DNA of 64,000 bases from Brucella anthropi ATCC 49188 (GTDB lineage Bacteria > Pseudomonadota > Alphaproteobacteria > Rhizobiales > Rhizobiaceae): the NCBI RefSeq assembly GCF_000017405.1, contig NC_009668.1, positions 391,001-455,000 of the forward strand, in the 5' to 3' direction. The notes under the pieces are model-generated. The model saw only the letters and a list, made by a program, of their open reading frames with translations, searched no databases and was not told where the DNA came from. This document shows, piece after piece, positions 17,422 to 25,220 of the stretch. How positions within the stretch are numbered: the stretch's first letter is position 1; each line of letters begins with the position of its first letter. Position numbers and translations under genes: made by a program.

Positions 17422-18215
17422 CACATGCCGCCAACTCTCCATTTGTGGATGTCTCGGACCTTTCCATCAGCTTCGGCAAAGGGCGCAAGCGCGCCACTGT
17501 CGTCAGGAAGGTAAAGTTTCATATCGAGCGCGGCGCGGCCTATGGCCTGATCGGTGAATCCGGTTGTGGCAAATCCACGATCCTGCGCGCTCTCGCAGGC
17601 CTCATCCCGCACCATCAAGGCAACTTCGTTTTTGATGAACAGAAGATGGGCGGCGAGCGCGACAAAGCGTTTTTCCGTCGTGTGCAGATGGTGTTTCAGG
17701 ACCCCTATGCTTCGCTGCACCCGCGCAAGCAGGTGCACAAGGTGTTGGCGGAATCGCTTGCCATTCACGACATGGATCGCAAAGACGAGCGTATTCGTGA
17801 CGTATTGCAAGCGGTCGGTCTCGGCCCAAGTTTCCTTTATCGCTATCCGCATGAATTGTCCGGTGGTCAGCGTCAGCGCGTCGCAATAGCGCGTGCGCTT
17901 ATCATCGAGCCGGATGTGCTGCTTCTCGATGAACCGACATCCGCGCTTGATGTTTCCGTGCAGGCGGAAATTCTCAATCTGCTCAAGGTACTGCGCCGCG
18001 AGCGCAATCTCACCTATCTCATGGTTTCGCACGACCTCGCCGTAGTGGCGCATATCTGCGAGCGTGTCGGGGTCATGCACAAGGGCATCATTCTGGAAGA
18101 ACTGACGGCAGACGATCTTCGTCATTTGCGTGCCAAGGCTGAATATACGCAGGAATTCCTGCAGGCCAGCGTGGAAGCCGTCGCACATAATCAGGCTGGG
18201 GAAATACGGGTATGA
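17418..18215 (+). CDS. ABC transporter ATPase, DppF-type
   Basis: 265 residues. Walker A GESGCGKST, signature LSGGQRQR, Walker B VLLLDEPTSALD and VSHDLAVV switch are intact. Shorter than DppF by the usual C-terminal oligopeptide tail, though EYTQEFLQASVEAV is retained. The ATG overlaps the DppD-type stop (ATGA), and its own stop overlaps the following hydrolase gene by four bases, so translation is coupled across all three. Confidence 0.92.
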   Translation: MTHAANSPFVDVSDLSISFGKGRKRATVVRKVKFHIERGAAYGLIGESGCGKSTILRALAGLIPHHQGNFVFDEQKMGGERDKAFFRRVQMVFQDPYASLHPRKQVHKVLAESLAIHDMDRKDERIRDVLQAVGLGPSFLYRYPHELSGGQRQRVAIARALIIEPDVLLLDEPTSALDVSVQAEILNLLKVLRRERNLTYLMVSHDLAVVAHICERVGVMHKGIILEELTADDLRHLRAKAEYTQEFLQASVEAVAHNQAGEIRV

Positions 18216-19213
18216 ACTATCATTCGGCGGCTAATCCGGGACAGGAATGGGAACGTTTGAAGAGTCCTGCCGCGGCGGGTTGGTCGGAAGCTGGACTTCG
18301 TGCTGTTGATACTTGCGCGTACCAACAGGAAACCGATGCGTTGATAATCGTCCAAGGTAACAAGATCGTTCACACATATGGTGACATCACACACAAATAT
18401 CTCTGCCATTCCATTCGCAAGAGCATCCTTGCCGCACTGATGGGGCAGGATGTGGTCGATGGCACCATTGATCTTAGCCTGACGCTGGAACAGCTAGGTA
18501 TTGATGACAATGAAGGCTTGAGTGAAGTCGAGAAGCAGGCGACGGTTTATGATCTCCTGACCGCGCGTTCCGGCGTCTATCATCCCGCGGGCTACGAGAC
18601 GCCATGGATGCGGATGATCAAGGAAAAGCGCCACTCCCATGCGCCGGGTACCTTCTGGTGTTACAACAACTGGGATTTCAATGTGCTCGGCACTATTTTC
18701 GAGCAGTTGACCAGCAAGACCGTACCCCAAGCTTTCGATGAGCGTATCGCAAAACCGCTCGGGCTTGAAGATTTCAGACTGGATGGTGACAAGCCGGATG
18801 GCTGGCATGATCGCTTTACGGAAAGCCGGCACGCCGCCTACCCGTTCCGTCTGTCCACACGTGATCTGGCCCGCTTCGGCCAGCTTTATCTGCGCAATGG
18901 CCGCTGGAATGGTGCATCCGTTCTACCTGATGGGTGGGCGCAGGAATGTGTGATGCCTTACTCTCATGCTGGTGCACGTGGCGCTTATGGCTATATGTGG
19001 TGGCTGGAGCGAGACGGTGTGTTCTTCCCCGGTGTGGTGACACCGAAAGGCAGCTATGCAGGCTTCGGTGCAGGTGGCCATTTCTGCGTTGTCTTGCCTG
19101 CCCTTGACATGGTGATCGTGCATCGCGTGGATACTGACATTGCTGGGCGCCAGCTCAATCGACACAAGTTCGGGCGTCTTTTGAAGCTCATTCTCGACGC
19201 ATTTCAGGGGTGA
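18212..19213 (+). CDS. Beta-lactamase-fold serine hydrolase
   Basis: 333 residues, class C beta-lactamase/esterase family. The SxxK nucleophile motif is S67-I-R-K70 within CHSIRKSILAALMG, and the second motif is the YNN of FWCYNNWDFN near residue 150. RSGVYHPAGYE and FRLSTRDLARFGQLYL are typical of the family. No signal peptide, so cytosolic. The gene overlaps the ABC ATPase by four bases, which ties it to peptide import. Family members include D-amino-acid peptidases, esterases and amide hydrolases; the substrate is not readable. Confidence 0.85.
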   Translation: MNYHSAANPGQEWERLKSPAAAGWSEAGLRAVDTCAYQQETDALIIVQGNKIVHTYGDITHKYLCHSIRKSILAALMGQDVVDGTIDLSLTLEQLGIDDNEGLSEVEKQATVYDLLTARSGVYHPAGYETPWMRMIKEKRHSHAPGTFWCYNNWDFNVLGTIFEQLTSKTVPQAFDERIAKPLGLEDFRLDGDKPDGWHDRFTESRHAAYPFRLSTRDLARFGQLYLRNGRWNGASVLPDGWAQECVMPYSHAGARGAYGYMWWLERDGVFFPGVVTPKGSYAGFGAGGHFCVVLPALDMVIVHRVDTDIAGRQLNRHKFGRLLKLILDAFQG

Positions 19214-19217
19214 AATC

Positions 19218-20579
19218 ATGCCGCGGGAGGAAATGACGGTCGCACTCGCGATAGCTTCAGCATGCGCAAAGCCAGTGTTGAGCACCAATGCGCGGGAACT
19301 GGCGCGTGACGCCATTTTAGATACCTTGGCCTGTATGGTGGCAGGCCGCGACGACGTCAGCACGCAAAGCGTTGTGAAAGCCTTTGCAGAATTCAGCGCT
19401 GGTGGAACTGCTTTGTCGGTTGCGGGAGGAACAGGCAGCCCGATGTTCGCTGCGCTGGTCAATGGTACAGCAGCACATGCGCTCGATTTCGACGATAATT
19501 TTCTGCCCGGCATGAGCCATGCTTCGGCGGTGATCGTGCCTGCTATCCTGGCGTTGGCCGATCTAGATGAAACCGCAGGGGGGCGTCTGATCGACGCCTA
19601 TCTGGCAGGACTGCAGGCGCAGGCGCTGGTAGGCAACGGCCTGGGACAGGCACATTACACAGCTGGCTGGCATGGCACCTCAACGGTGGGGAGTATTGGC
19701 ACTGCTGTCGCCACGGCTCAAATGCTTGGTCTCGACATCCAGGCGACCGCACAGGCGATTACTATCGCTGCCAGTTTCGCATCCGGCACGAAAGGTCAGT
19801 TCGGCACGCTGATCAAGCCGTTTCATGCGGGCATGGCCGCGCGCAATGCTGTTGAGGCTGCATTGCTCGCAAAAGCTGGAATGGAGGCACGGCCCGATAT
19901 TCTGGAAGGGGAGCAAGGTATTCGTGAGCTATTCGCTGGTGACCCACGTCTCAGCTGGAATATCGAAGATATCCTCATCGACAAGGCGCATGTGATTGAA
20001 ACGGCCGGTGTCATGCCGAAACGGCACCCTTGCTGTGGGTCCACCCATATGATCGTCGACTCATTGCTTGATCTTAAGGAAGAGCACGGGTTTGATGCCG
20101 AGGATGTTGTGGCTGTAGACTCTTTGGTCGGGATCGCGAATTATCGCAATCTCGCATATACGCAGCCGACCGACCAGATGCAGGCACGCTTCTCAATGCA
20201 ATATTGCGTCGCACGCGCCTTGCGGCAGGGCTATCTTGCACTTGCAGATTTCACCCCAGAGGCTGTGGTTGCTTTCCGGGACGATCCACTGCTCGATGTT
20301 ATCGCCATGCGAAGTTATTCGATAGAGGAAGAACGGGTATCAGCGGAAAAGCTGCCGCATGTCGCAACCGTTACACTGAAAAACGGACGTGTTTTGCAGG
20401 CGTCGCGCAGCTTCGCTGTTGGTACTCTGCAGCAACCTTTCAATGCCGATGATCGGACGCGGAAATTTCTGGATTGTTGTGCGGCGATTCCGGTCGCAGA
20501 TAAGATCTATTTGGATTTGCGCGGTCTTGACGATGCAGAGAACCTGAAAGCTGTTGCGGCACTTTTCACGCGGCCTTGA
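19218..20579 (+). CDS. MmgE/PrpD family protein
   Basis: 453 residues. The N-terminal all-helical domain has the family blocks ARDAILDTLACMVAGRDD, NGTAAHALDFDDNFL and STVGSIGTAVATAQMLGL; the C-terminal domain has KRHPCCGSTHMIVDSLL. Known members are 2-methylcitrate dehydratase, cis-aconitate decarboxylase and an iminodisuccinate epimerase. It follows the serine hydrolase by four bases and ends the operon. The epimerase or dehydratase activities could serve a product of peptide breakdown, for example an aspartate-derived compound, which would fit the isoaspartyl peptidase at the operon start (inference). Confidence 0.88.
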   Translation: MPREEMTVALAIASACAKPVLSTNARELARDAILDTLACMVAGRDDVSTQSVVKAFAEFSAGGTALSVAGGTGSPMFAALVNGTAAHALDFDDNFLPGMSHASAVIVPAILALADLDETAGGRLIDAYLAGLQAQALVGNGLGQAHYTAGWHGTSTVGSIGTAVATAQMLGLDIQATAQAITIAASFASGTKGQFGTLIKPFHAGMAARNAVEAALLAKAGMEARPDILEGEQGIRELFAGDPRLSWNIEDILIDKAHVIETAGVMPKRHPCCGSTHMIVDSLLDLKEEHGFDAEDVVAVDSLVGIANYRNLAYTQPTDQMQARFSMQYCVARALRQGYLALADFTPEAVVAFRDDPLLDVIAMRSYSIEEERVSAEKLPHVATVTLKNGRVLQASRSFAVGTLQQPFNADDRTRKFLDCCAAIPVADKIYLDLRGLDDAENLKAVAALFTRP

Positions 20580-20583
20580 TGTT

Positions 20584-21525
20584 TTAACTCGGCGCAAGAC
20601 TTCCGGCGTTGTGGCCACTTTTCTGGGAAACCAGTTGTGAGGCGCGGCGCCAGAAGAGTTCCGCCTGTTTGTTCCTGAATTGGGGTGTTCGGTAAACACG
20701 GATTTCGATCAACAGATCGGTGTTTGTTTCACCGGCGCGGACCAGCACGCCGCGCTTCAATTCATCGTCGACAAGGCTTTCCGGTATCCATGCAACACCG
20801 TGTCCGGAGACCGCCATTGCCTTGAGCGCAACAGACATTCCGTTTTCGTAAACCGTGTTCAATTCGAAACCATGTTTCTCAAACAGCCAGGGCAGAGCGA
20901 GAGAAAAGAACGAGTTGCCACGATAGCTGAGGAAGTCGATCGGTAGCGACTTTTCCTTCAGGCTATGCAGGGCCTGTCCATTCGGCGCAGGAGCGGATAC
21001 AGGGATGACCCTCTCGGTGCCCAGTGCCAAAAACGGATAACCGCCAAGATCGTCCATCTGCGGAACAGCCGGATGCGCATAAGTCAGGAAGAAGTCGCAA
21101 TGCCCGCTGACGAGTGTGGAGATATTACCGACGAACGATGAATGCGGATCGGCAAAACGGGCGCGGAATGAAGCCCCAGAAGCTTCAATCTGTGCCATCC
21201 AATGCGGGAAGAATGTGAGCGACAGCGTGTTGAGTGTTGCGAAAGAAATGATTTCCCACGTTGCGCTGTAGCCGTCGCTGACACTCTTGCGAGCACTGAG
21301 CAGCATTTCGAGAGCATCTTGTGCCCGCGGAAGAAAGCATTCTCCTGCCTTTGTCAGGCATATCGGGTTGGATGAGCGATCGATTAGTGGCAGACCAACC
21401 CAGTCTTCCAGTTGCTTGATGCGCTTACTGAGAGCGGACTGCGTGATATTGCGGTCACCTGCAGCACGGGAGTAGCTCCTGTGTTCCGCGAGGCTGACGA
21501 AATCTTCCAGCCATTTTAGTTCCAT
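20584..21525 (-). CDS. LysR-family transcriptional regulator
   Basis: 313 residues. The N-terminal winged helix-turn-helix is clear (LEDFVSLAEHRSYSRAAGDRNITQSALSKRIKQLEDWVGLPLIDRSSNPICLT in pieces, residues 4-55), followed by the periplasmic-binding-like effector domain. It is convergent with the MmgE/PrpD gene, four bases apart. Being next to the peptide operon it may control it, but its own promoter does not face that operon. ATG 21525 gives the usual N-terminus; a TTG start at 21537 is possible. No good ribosome site is visible for either. Confidence 0.9.
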   Translation of the reverse strand: MELKWLEDFVSLAEHRSYSRAAGDRNITQSALSKRIKQLEDWVGLPLIDRSSNPICLTKAGECFLPRAQDALEMLLSARKSVSDGYSATWEIISFATLNTLSLTFFPHWMAQIEASGASFRARFADPHSSFVGNISTLVSGHCDFFLTYAHPAVPQMDDLGGYPFLALGTERVIPVSAPAPNGQALHSLKEKSLPIDFLSYRGNSFFSLALPWLFEKHGFELNTVYENGMSVALKAMAVSGHGVAWIPESLVDDELKRGVLVRAGETNTDLLIEIRVYRTPQFRNKQAELFWRRASQLVSQKSGHNAGSLAPS

Positions 21526-21678
21526 AGTCTGTACCAATGCATCGGATAAGCGAAAATGATCCCGCCCTGATTTATAACGCGATCCGGCTCCATTGAGTTA
21601 GAACCCATCCGATGTTTTCGATCAAACGATAATCTGACTGATAGTGATAAACAGATAGAACTACCCACCTGATTGCCT

Positions 21679-22362
21679 TTACATCGAGTCGCGTACGCGC
21701 TCCCATGCCTTGGTCAAATGGCGTCCCAATACTTCAGACAGTCGGGTTGCGTCGCGGGCTTCCAGCGCCTCGATCATTTCTTGGTGCTCAGATACAGCCG
21801 CCGCCCATTTCTCGGCGCCTTCGTGGCCGACGAAACGGATCCGCTTCAATCTCGTCTGCAGCATCTGGTGAATGTCAGCCAGCGTGGGGTTCTTGGCAAG
21901 ATGAACGATGGCAAGATGAATCTGCTGGTTCAGTTTGTAATATTGCAGTCGGTCAGCATGCTTGTAGCGTTCGATCATTTCATCGTGCAGCGAACGAACC
22001 TCGGCGATTTCCTTGTCGGTCGCAAGCTCGCAGGCGAGTTTCCCAGCAAGTTCTTCCAGAGTACGCAGGACGGTGAGCATGTCCCTGACATCAGCTGCAC
22101 TGAACCGTTTCACAATAGCGCCGCGGCTTGGAACAAGCTCGACGAGTCCCTCGCTGGCCAGATACTTGATCGCCTCACGCAACGGTGTCCGGGACACACC
22201 GAGTTGTTCTCCGAGCTGGCCTTCATGCAGGCGCGTGCCGGGTTCCAGCTGCCCTTCGATAATCATGTCGCGCAGATGGTTGACGAGCATATCGTGCAAG
22301 GCCGTGCGGCGGAACGCTTGTGAGCCGTTGTCGGCTTGCCCGGTTTTCTGAATTTCGTCCAT
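21679..22362 (-). CDS. GntR-family (FCD) transcriptional regulator
   Basis: 227 residues. Winged helix domain with LGEQLGVSRTPLREAIKYLASEGLVELVPSRGAIV at about residues 50-85, followed by the all-helical FCD ligand-binding domain, whose conserved metal-binding positions include the segments RYKHADRLQYYKLNQQIHLAIVH and SEHQEMIEAL. Start 22362 is preceded by AAAAAGG at short spacing; ATG 22398 is an in-frame alternative. It is divergent from the PdxA2-TctCBA operon, and two matching palindromes lie in the shared promoter, so it most likely controls that operon in response to the substrate. Confidence 0.92.
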   Translation of the reverse strand: MDEIQKTGQADNGSQAFRRTALHDMLVNHLRDMIIEGQLEPGTRLHEGQLGEQLGVSRTPLREAIKYLASEGLVELVPSRGAIVKRFSAADVRDMLTVLRTLEELAGKLACELATDKEIAEVRSLHDEMIERYKHADRLQYYKLNQQIHLAIVHLAKNPTLADIHQMLQTRLKRIRFVGHEGAEKWAAAVSEHQEMIEALEARDATRLSEVLGRHLTKAWERVRDSM

Positions 22363-22450
22363 CGGCCTTTTTCTCAAAGAGTGGTTTCGAATCCTCATCG
22401 CACCAATTGAGGCGAAGATGGCTGGCCCGCTTTCAACCGTCAACATAAAA

Positions 22451-22468
22451 TGCTGCATACAGAATACA
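22451..22468. promoter_or_regulatory. Operator candidate 1 for the FCD regulator
   Basis: TGCTGCATACAGAATACA; its core is TGCAT-ACAGA-ATACA (four of five arm positions symmetric). The same 18-base unit recurs 53 bases downstream with one change. Confidence 0.6.
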
Positions 22469-22503
22469 AAATGCTTGCGCCGTACGGAAGACCATCTTAT
22501 GAA

Positions 22504-22521
22504 TGCTGCATACAGAATGCA
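22504..22521. promoter_or_regulatory. Operator candidate 2 for the FCD regulator
   Basis: TGCTGCATACAGAATGCA, with a perfect core TGCAT-ACAGA-ATGCA, 16 bases before the start of the PdxA2-like gene. The 53-base spacing to the first copy is close to five helical turns, so both would face the same side of the DNA. Confidence 0.65.
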
Positions 22522-22537
22522 GACGAGGAGGATGCTA

Positions 22538-23569
22538 ATGTCCGTTACTGGCGCTGAACCGAGCGTGATCGCGCTTGCAATGGGGGATCCAGCTGGTGTC
22601 AGTCCAGAGCTGACAGCCCGTCTGCTCGCTTTGCCGGATGTCAGAAAAGAAGCGCATATCATCGTCTTCGGTGATCGCCGCATTCTGGACGAAGGTGCGT
22701 ATATCGCAGGTGTTAAGCTTGATTTGCCGGATGCCAACCTCGAAAATGCGCCTAACATGCCGGTCGGCAAACACGTCTTCGTTGACTTGAAGAATCTCGA
22801 TCCGAAGGATGTTGTGCGTAGCGAAGCCACGCTGGTTGGCGGAACTTTCGCAACCCAGAACTTTCGTACCGCACTGAAATTTGCCGATGCTGGACATGCG
22901 CAGGCTGTTTGTTTTACGCCGTTCAACAAGCAGGCGATGCGGTTTGCCTATCCGGGTTACGACGACGAAATCCGCTTTGTTGCCGATGTGCTGAGCTTCA
23001 CAGGCAAGGTGCGTGAGTTCAACGTTCTGGAGAAAGTCTGGAACGCGCGCGTGACGTCGCATATTCCGCTCAAGGATGTAGCCTCGACCCTGACTGTTGA
23101 AGGAATTCTCGCCGAGCTGGAACTGGCTTGGGTGTGCCTGAAGAAAGCGGGATACGACAATCCGAAGATTGCAGTGGCCGGGCTCAACCCACATGCCGGT
23201 GATGGTGGCAGCTTTGGCATGGAAGAAATCGACATTATCGAGCCTGCAGTAAGGGCAGCGAAGGCCAAGGGTTTCGACGTCGATGGCCCGTTCCCGGCTG
23301 ACACAGTGTTCCTGCGTGCGCTGAAAGATGATTTTCAGGCGGTGCTGACCATGTATCACGATCAGGGTCAGATCGCGATGAAGCTGATGGGCTTCGACAA
23401 AGGTGTGACAATGATGGGCGGATTGCCATTCCCGCTTTGCACGCCGGCCCATGGAACAGCCTACGATATTGCTGGAAAGGGCATCGCCGACGTGGGAGCC
23501 ACGCGCGAAGCGATCCTGCTCGCGGCACGAATGGCGAAAAGAGCAGCAGCACTTTCAGACGCTGCCTGA
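22538..23569 (+). CDS. pdxA2: PdxA2-like 4-phospho-sugar-acid dehydrogenase
   Basis: 343 residues, PdxA family. Conserved blocks are ALAMGDPAGVSPEL at the start, the metal-binding His of TSHIPLKDV, YHDQGQIAMKL near residue 270 and TPAHGTAYDIAGKG near residue 305. PdxA proteins oxidise and decarboxylate a phosphorylated hydroxy acid using NAD. Members found in catabolic operons (PdxA2) act on 4-phospho-D-threonate or D-erythronate and give dihydroxyacetone phosphate. Position in an uptake operon rather than with vitamin B6 or ksgA genes supports PdxA2. Start 22538 has GAGGAG eight bases upstream and gives the normal family N-terminus; frame remains open further upstream through the operators. 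Confidence 0.85.
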   Translation: MSVTGAEPSVIALAMGDPAGVSPELTARLLALPDVRKEAHIIVFGDRRILDEGAYIAGVKLDLPDANLENAPNMPVGKHVFVDLKNLDPKDVVRSEATLVGGTFATQNFRTALKFADAGHAQAVCFTPFNKQAMRFAYPGYDDEIRFVADVLSFTGKVREFNVLEKVWNARVTSHIPLKDVASTLTVEGILAELELAWVCLKKAGYDNPKIAVAGLNPHAGDGGSFGMEEIDIIEPAVRAAKAKGFDVDGPFPADTVFLRALKDDFQAVLTMYHDQGQIAMKLMGFDKGVTMMGGLPFPLCTPAHGTAYDIAGKGIADVGATREAILLAARMAKRAAALSDAA

Positions 23570-23590
23570 TTTTCGTCATTTTGACACTAT

Positions 23591-23614
23591 CGGCATGGGG
23601 GGAGGCCCATGCCG
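23591..23614 (+). promoter_or_regulatory. Hairpin between pdxA2-like and tctC-like genes
   Basis: Perfect nine-base stem CGGCATGGG / CCCATGCCG with loop GGGAGG, 20 bases before the binding-protein start. No T-tract. Confidence 0.55.
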
Positions 23615-23634
23615 CTTAACTGGGAGGATAGACC

Positions 23635-24624
23635 ATGAAGAAGTCTTTGCACATTGCCTGCCTGGCAGCAGGAGTGGCAATAATCGCATCATCCGCTCTG
23701 GCATTCGAGCCGACACGGCCGGTGGAGTTTGTCGTGACTGCAGGACCGGGCGGCGGCACGGATATTTTCGCGCGTACGATCCAGTCGATCATCGGCAAGT
23801 ATGACCTGATGAGTGCGCCAATCGTCGTCACAAACAAGGGCAGCGCGGGCGGAGCAGAAGGTTTTGTCTACACTGCCGGCTATAAGGGCGATCCATACAA
23901 GCTCGCTTTCGGCACGAACAACGCCTATCTTTTGCCGGTGCGCGCAAAGGTTCCTTATAAATCGGCAGATCTGGTCCCAGTTTCGGCACTGGCTTCGGAT
24001 GAATTCATTCTTTGGGTCAACGGAAAGTCTGAATTCAAGACAGCCGCAGAGTTCATCGCCAAGGCGAAAGATGATGCGGGCCTGAAGGTTGGCGGCAGCC
24101 AGTCCAAGGACGTTGACCAGATTTTGACATCCATGATCAACGATGCCACGGGCTCGAAACTCGGCTACATCCCGTTCAAAAGCGGTGGCGAAGCTGCCGT
24201 CCAGCTCGCGGGCGAGCACATTGCTGCCAACGTCAACAATCCCAGCGAGAATCTTGGCCAATGGCAGGCAGGCATGGTGAAGCCGCTTTGCGTCTTCAAG
24301 GGCGAAAAGCTCAAAGGTGACGGCAAGATTGCTGGCGATATGGGGTGGAGCGACATCCCAACCTGCAAGGAAGCGGGGATTACAATCGAAAATTACGCCA
24401 TGCCGCGTACTGTATGGCTTCCTGCGGGCGTTGATCAGGACGTCGTTGATTACTATGCAGGCGTACTCAAGAAGGTTGCCGAAACACCTGAATGGGCGAA
24501 GTATCTTGCCGATAGTTCGCAATCTGCCGCCTATATGAGCGGTAATGAACTCTCATCCTTTATCAAGAACGATGAAACAGCGGTAACGGCCGTGCTGAAG
24601 CGTGAAGGCTGGCTTGCCAACTGA
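23635..24624 (+). CDS. tctC: Tripartite tricarboxylate transporter binding protein (TctC-type)
   Basis: 329 residues. Signal peptide visible (MKKSLH, hydrophobic core, ALAFEPTRPVEF, cleavage near residue 23). The mature start PTRPVEFVVTAGPGGGTDIFARTIQ is the Bug/TctC ligand-binding block, with the second block TSMINDATGSKLGYIPFKSGGEAAVQLAGEH near residue 165. It captures a carboxylate in the periplasm and passes it to TctAB. GGGAGG precedes the ATG. The gene is flanked by strong hairpins, which would raise its message level relative to the membrane subunits. The ligand is probably a hydroxylated acid given the enzymes in the operon. Confidence 0.92.
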   Translation: MKKSLHIACLAAGVAIIASSALAFEPTRPVEFVVTAGPGGGTDIFARTIQSIIGKYDLMSAPIVVTNKGSAGGAEGFVYTAGYKGDPYKLAFGTNNAYLLPVRAKVPYKSADLVPVSALASDEFILWVNGKSEFKTAAEFIAKAKDDAGLKVGGSQSKDVDQILTSMINDATGSKLGYIPFKSGGEAAVQLAGEHIAANVNNPSENLGQWQAGMVKPLCVFKGEKLKGDGKIAGDMGWSDIPTCKEAGITIENYAMPRTVWLPAGVDQDVVDYYAGVLKKVAETPEWAKYLADSSQSAAYMSGNELSSFIKNDETAVTAVLKREGWLAN

Positions 24625-24638
24625 CGTTTCGTGCATTT

Positions 24639-24663
24639 GTGCAGACGCCGCCGGCGTCTGCAC
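24639..24663 (+). promoter_or_regulatory. Strong hairpin after the tctC-like gene
   Basis: Perfect 11-base stem GTGCAGACGCC / GGCGTCTGCAC with loop GCC, 14 bases after the stop and 23 before the TctB start. It is followed by CATTCATT rather than a T-tract, so it should act as an mRNA 3' stabiliser or partial terminator. Confidence 0.6.
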
Positions 24664-24686
24664 CATTCATTGAAGGAGCTTATCCA

Positions 24687-25187
24687 ATGAGTGACAAAGG
24701 CGAGGCCGGAATTTCCCGCTTCATCGTCGAGGCGAGCGTAGCTCTTTTGACGGGTGGGTTGGGAGCGGTGGTCTGTTATGGCTCACTACAGGCTGGTATA
24801 GGCTGGACGGAAATGGGGCCGGATGCAGGTTATTTTCCGTTCTACATCGGGCTACTGATCATGTTCGGAAGCGCGGTCAATCTCGTTCTGGCATTTGTAA
24901 AACATCGTGGTAGTGGAGAAGTATTCGTTGAACTCTGTCGGTTGAAACCTGTTCTCGGTTTCGCCTTGCCGCTGGTTGCCTTCGCTGCCATATCGACGGT
25001 TCTCGGACTATATGTCGGTACCGCGCTCTATATCGCTGCAGCGATGATGTTTCAGGGGCGCTACAAGTGGAGGGCTTCATTGCCAGCGGGTATTGCCGTT
25101 TCCCTCTTCTTTTTCGTCATTTTTGAAATCGGCTTCAAGGTTCCGCTCCTTAAAGGTCCGGTGGAGGCTTTCTTCGGCATTTATTGA
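24687..25187 (+). CDS. tctB: Tripartite tricarboxylate transporter small membrane subunit (TctB-type)
   Basis: 166 residues with four hydrophobic helices: residues about 15-35, 50-70, 86-107 and 115-145. The GPDAGYFPFYIGLLIMFGSAVNL segment is the family signature. AAGGAG lies ten bases upstream of ATG 24687; a longer frame upstream runs through the hairpin and is unlikely. It assembles with TctA in the inner membrane. Confidence 0.88.
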   Translation: MSDKGEAGISRFIVEASVALLTGGLGAVVCYGSLQAGIGWTEMGPDAGYFPFYIGLLIMFGSAVNLVLAFVKHRGSGEVFVELCRLKPVLGFALPLVAFAAISTVLGLYVGTALYIAAAMMFQGRYKWRASLPAGIAVSLFFFVIFEIGFKVPLLKGPVEAFFGIY

Positions 25188-25220
25188 TACCGGAAAGTCC
25201 GATGTCTTGGGAGGAAAGAC

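Noticed and set aside
22363..22929. Extension of the FCD regulator to a 416-codon frame
   Set aside because: The extra N-terminal part runs antisense through the operators and the start of the PdxA2-like gene; the DNA-binding domain starts normally at about 22362.
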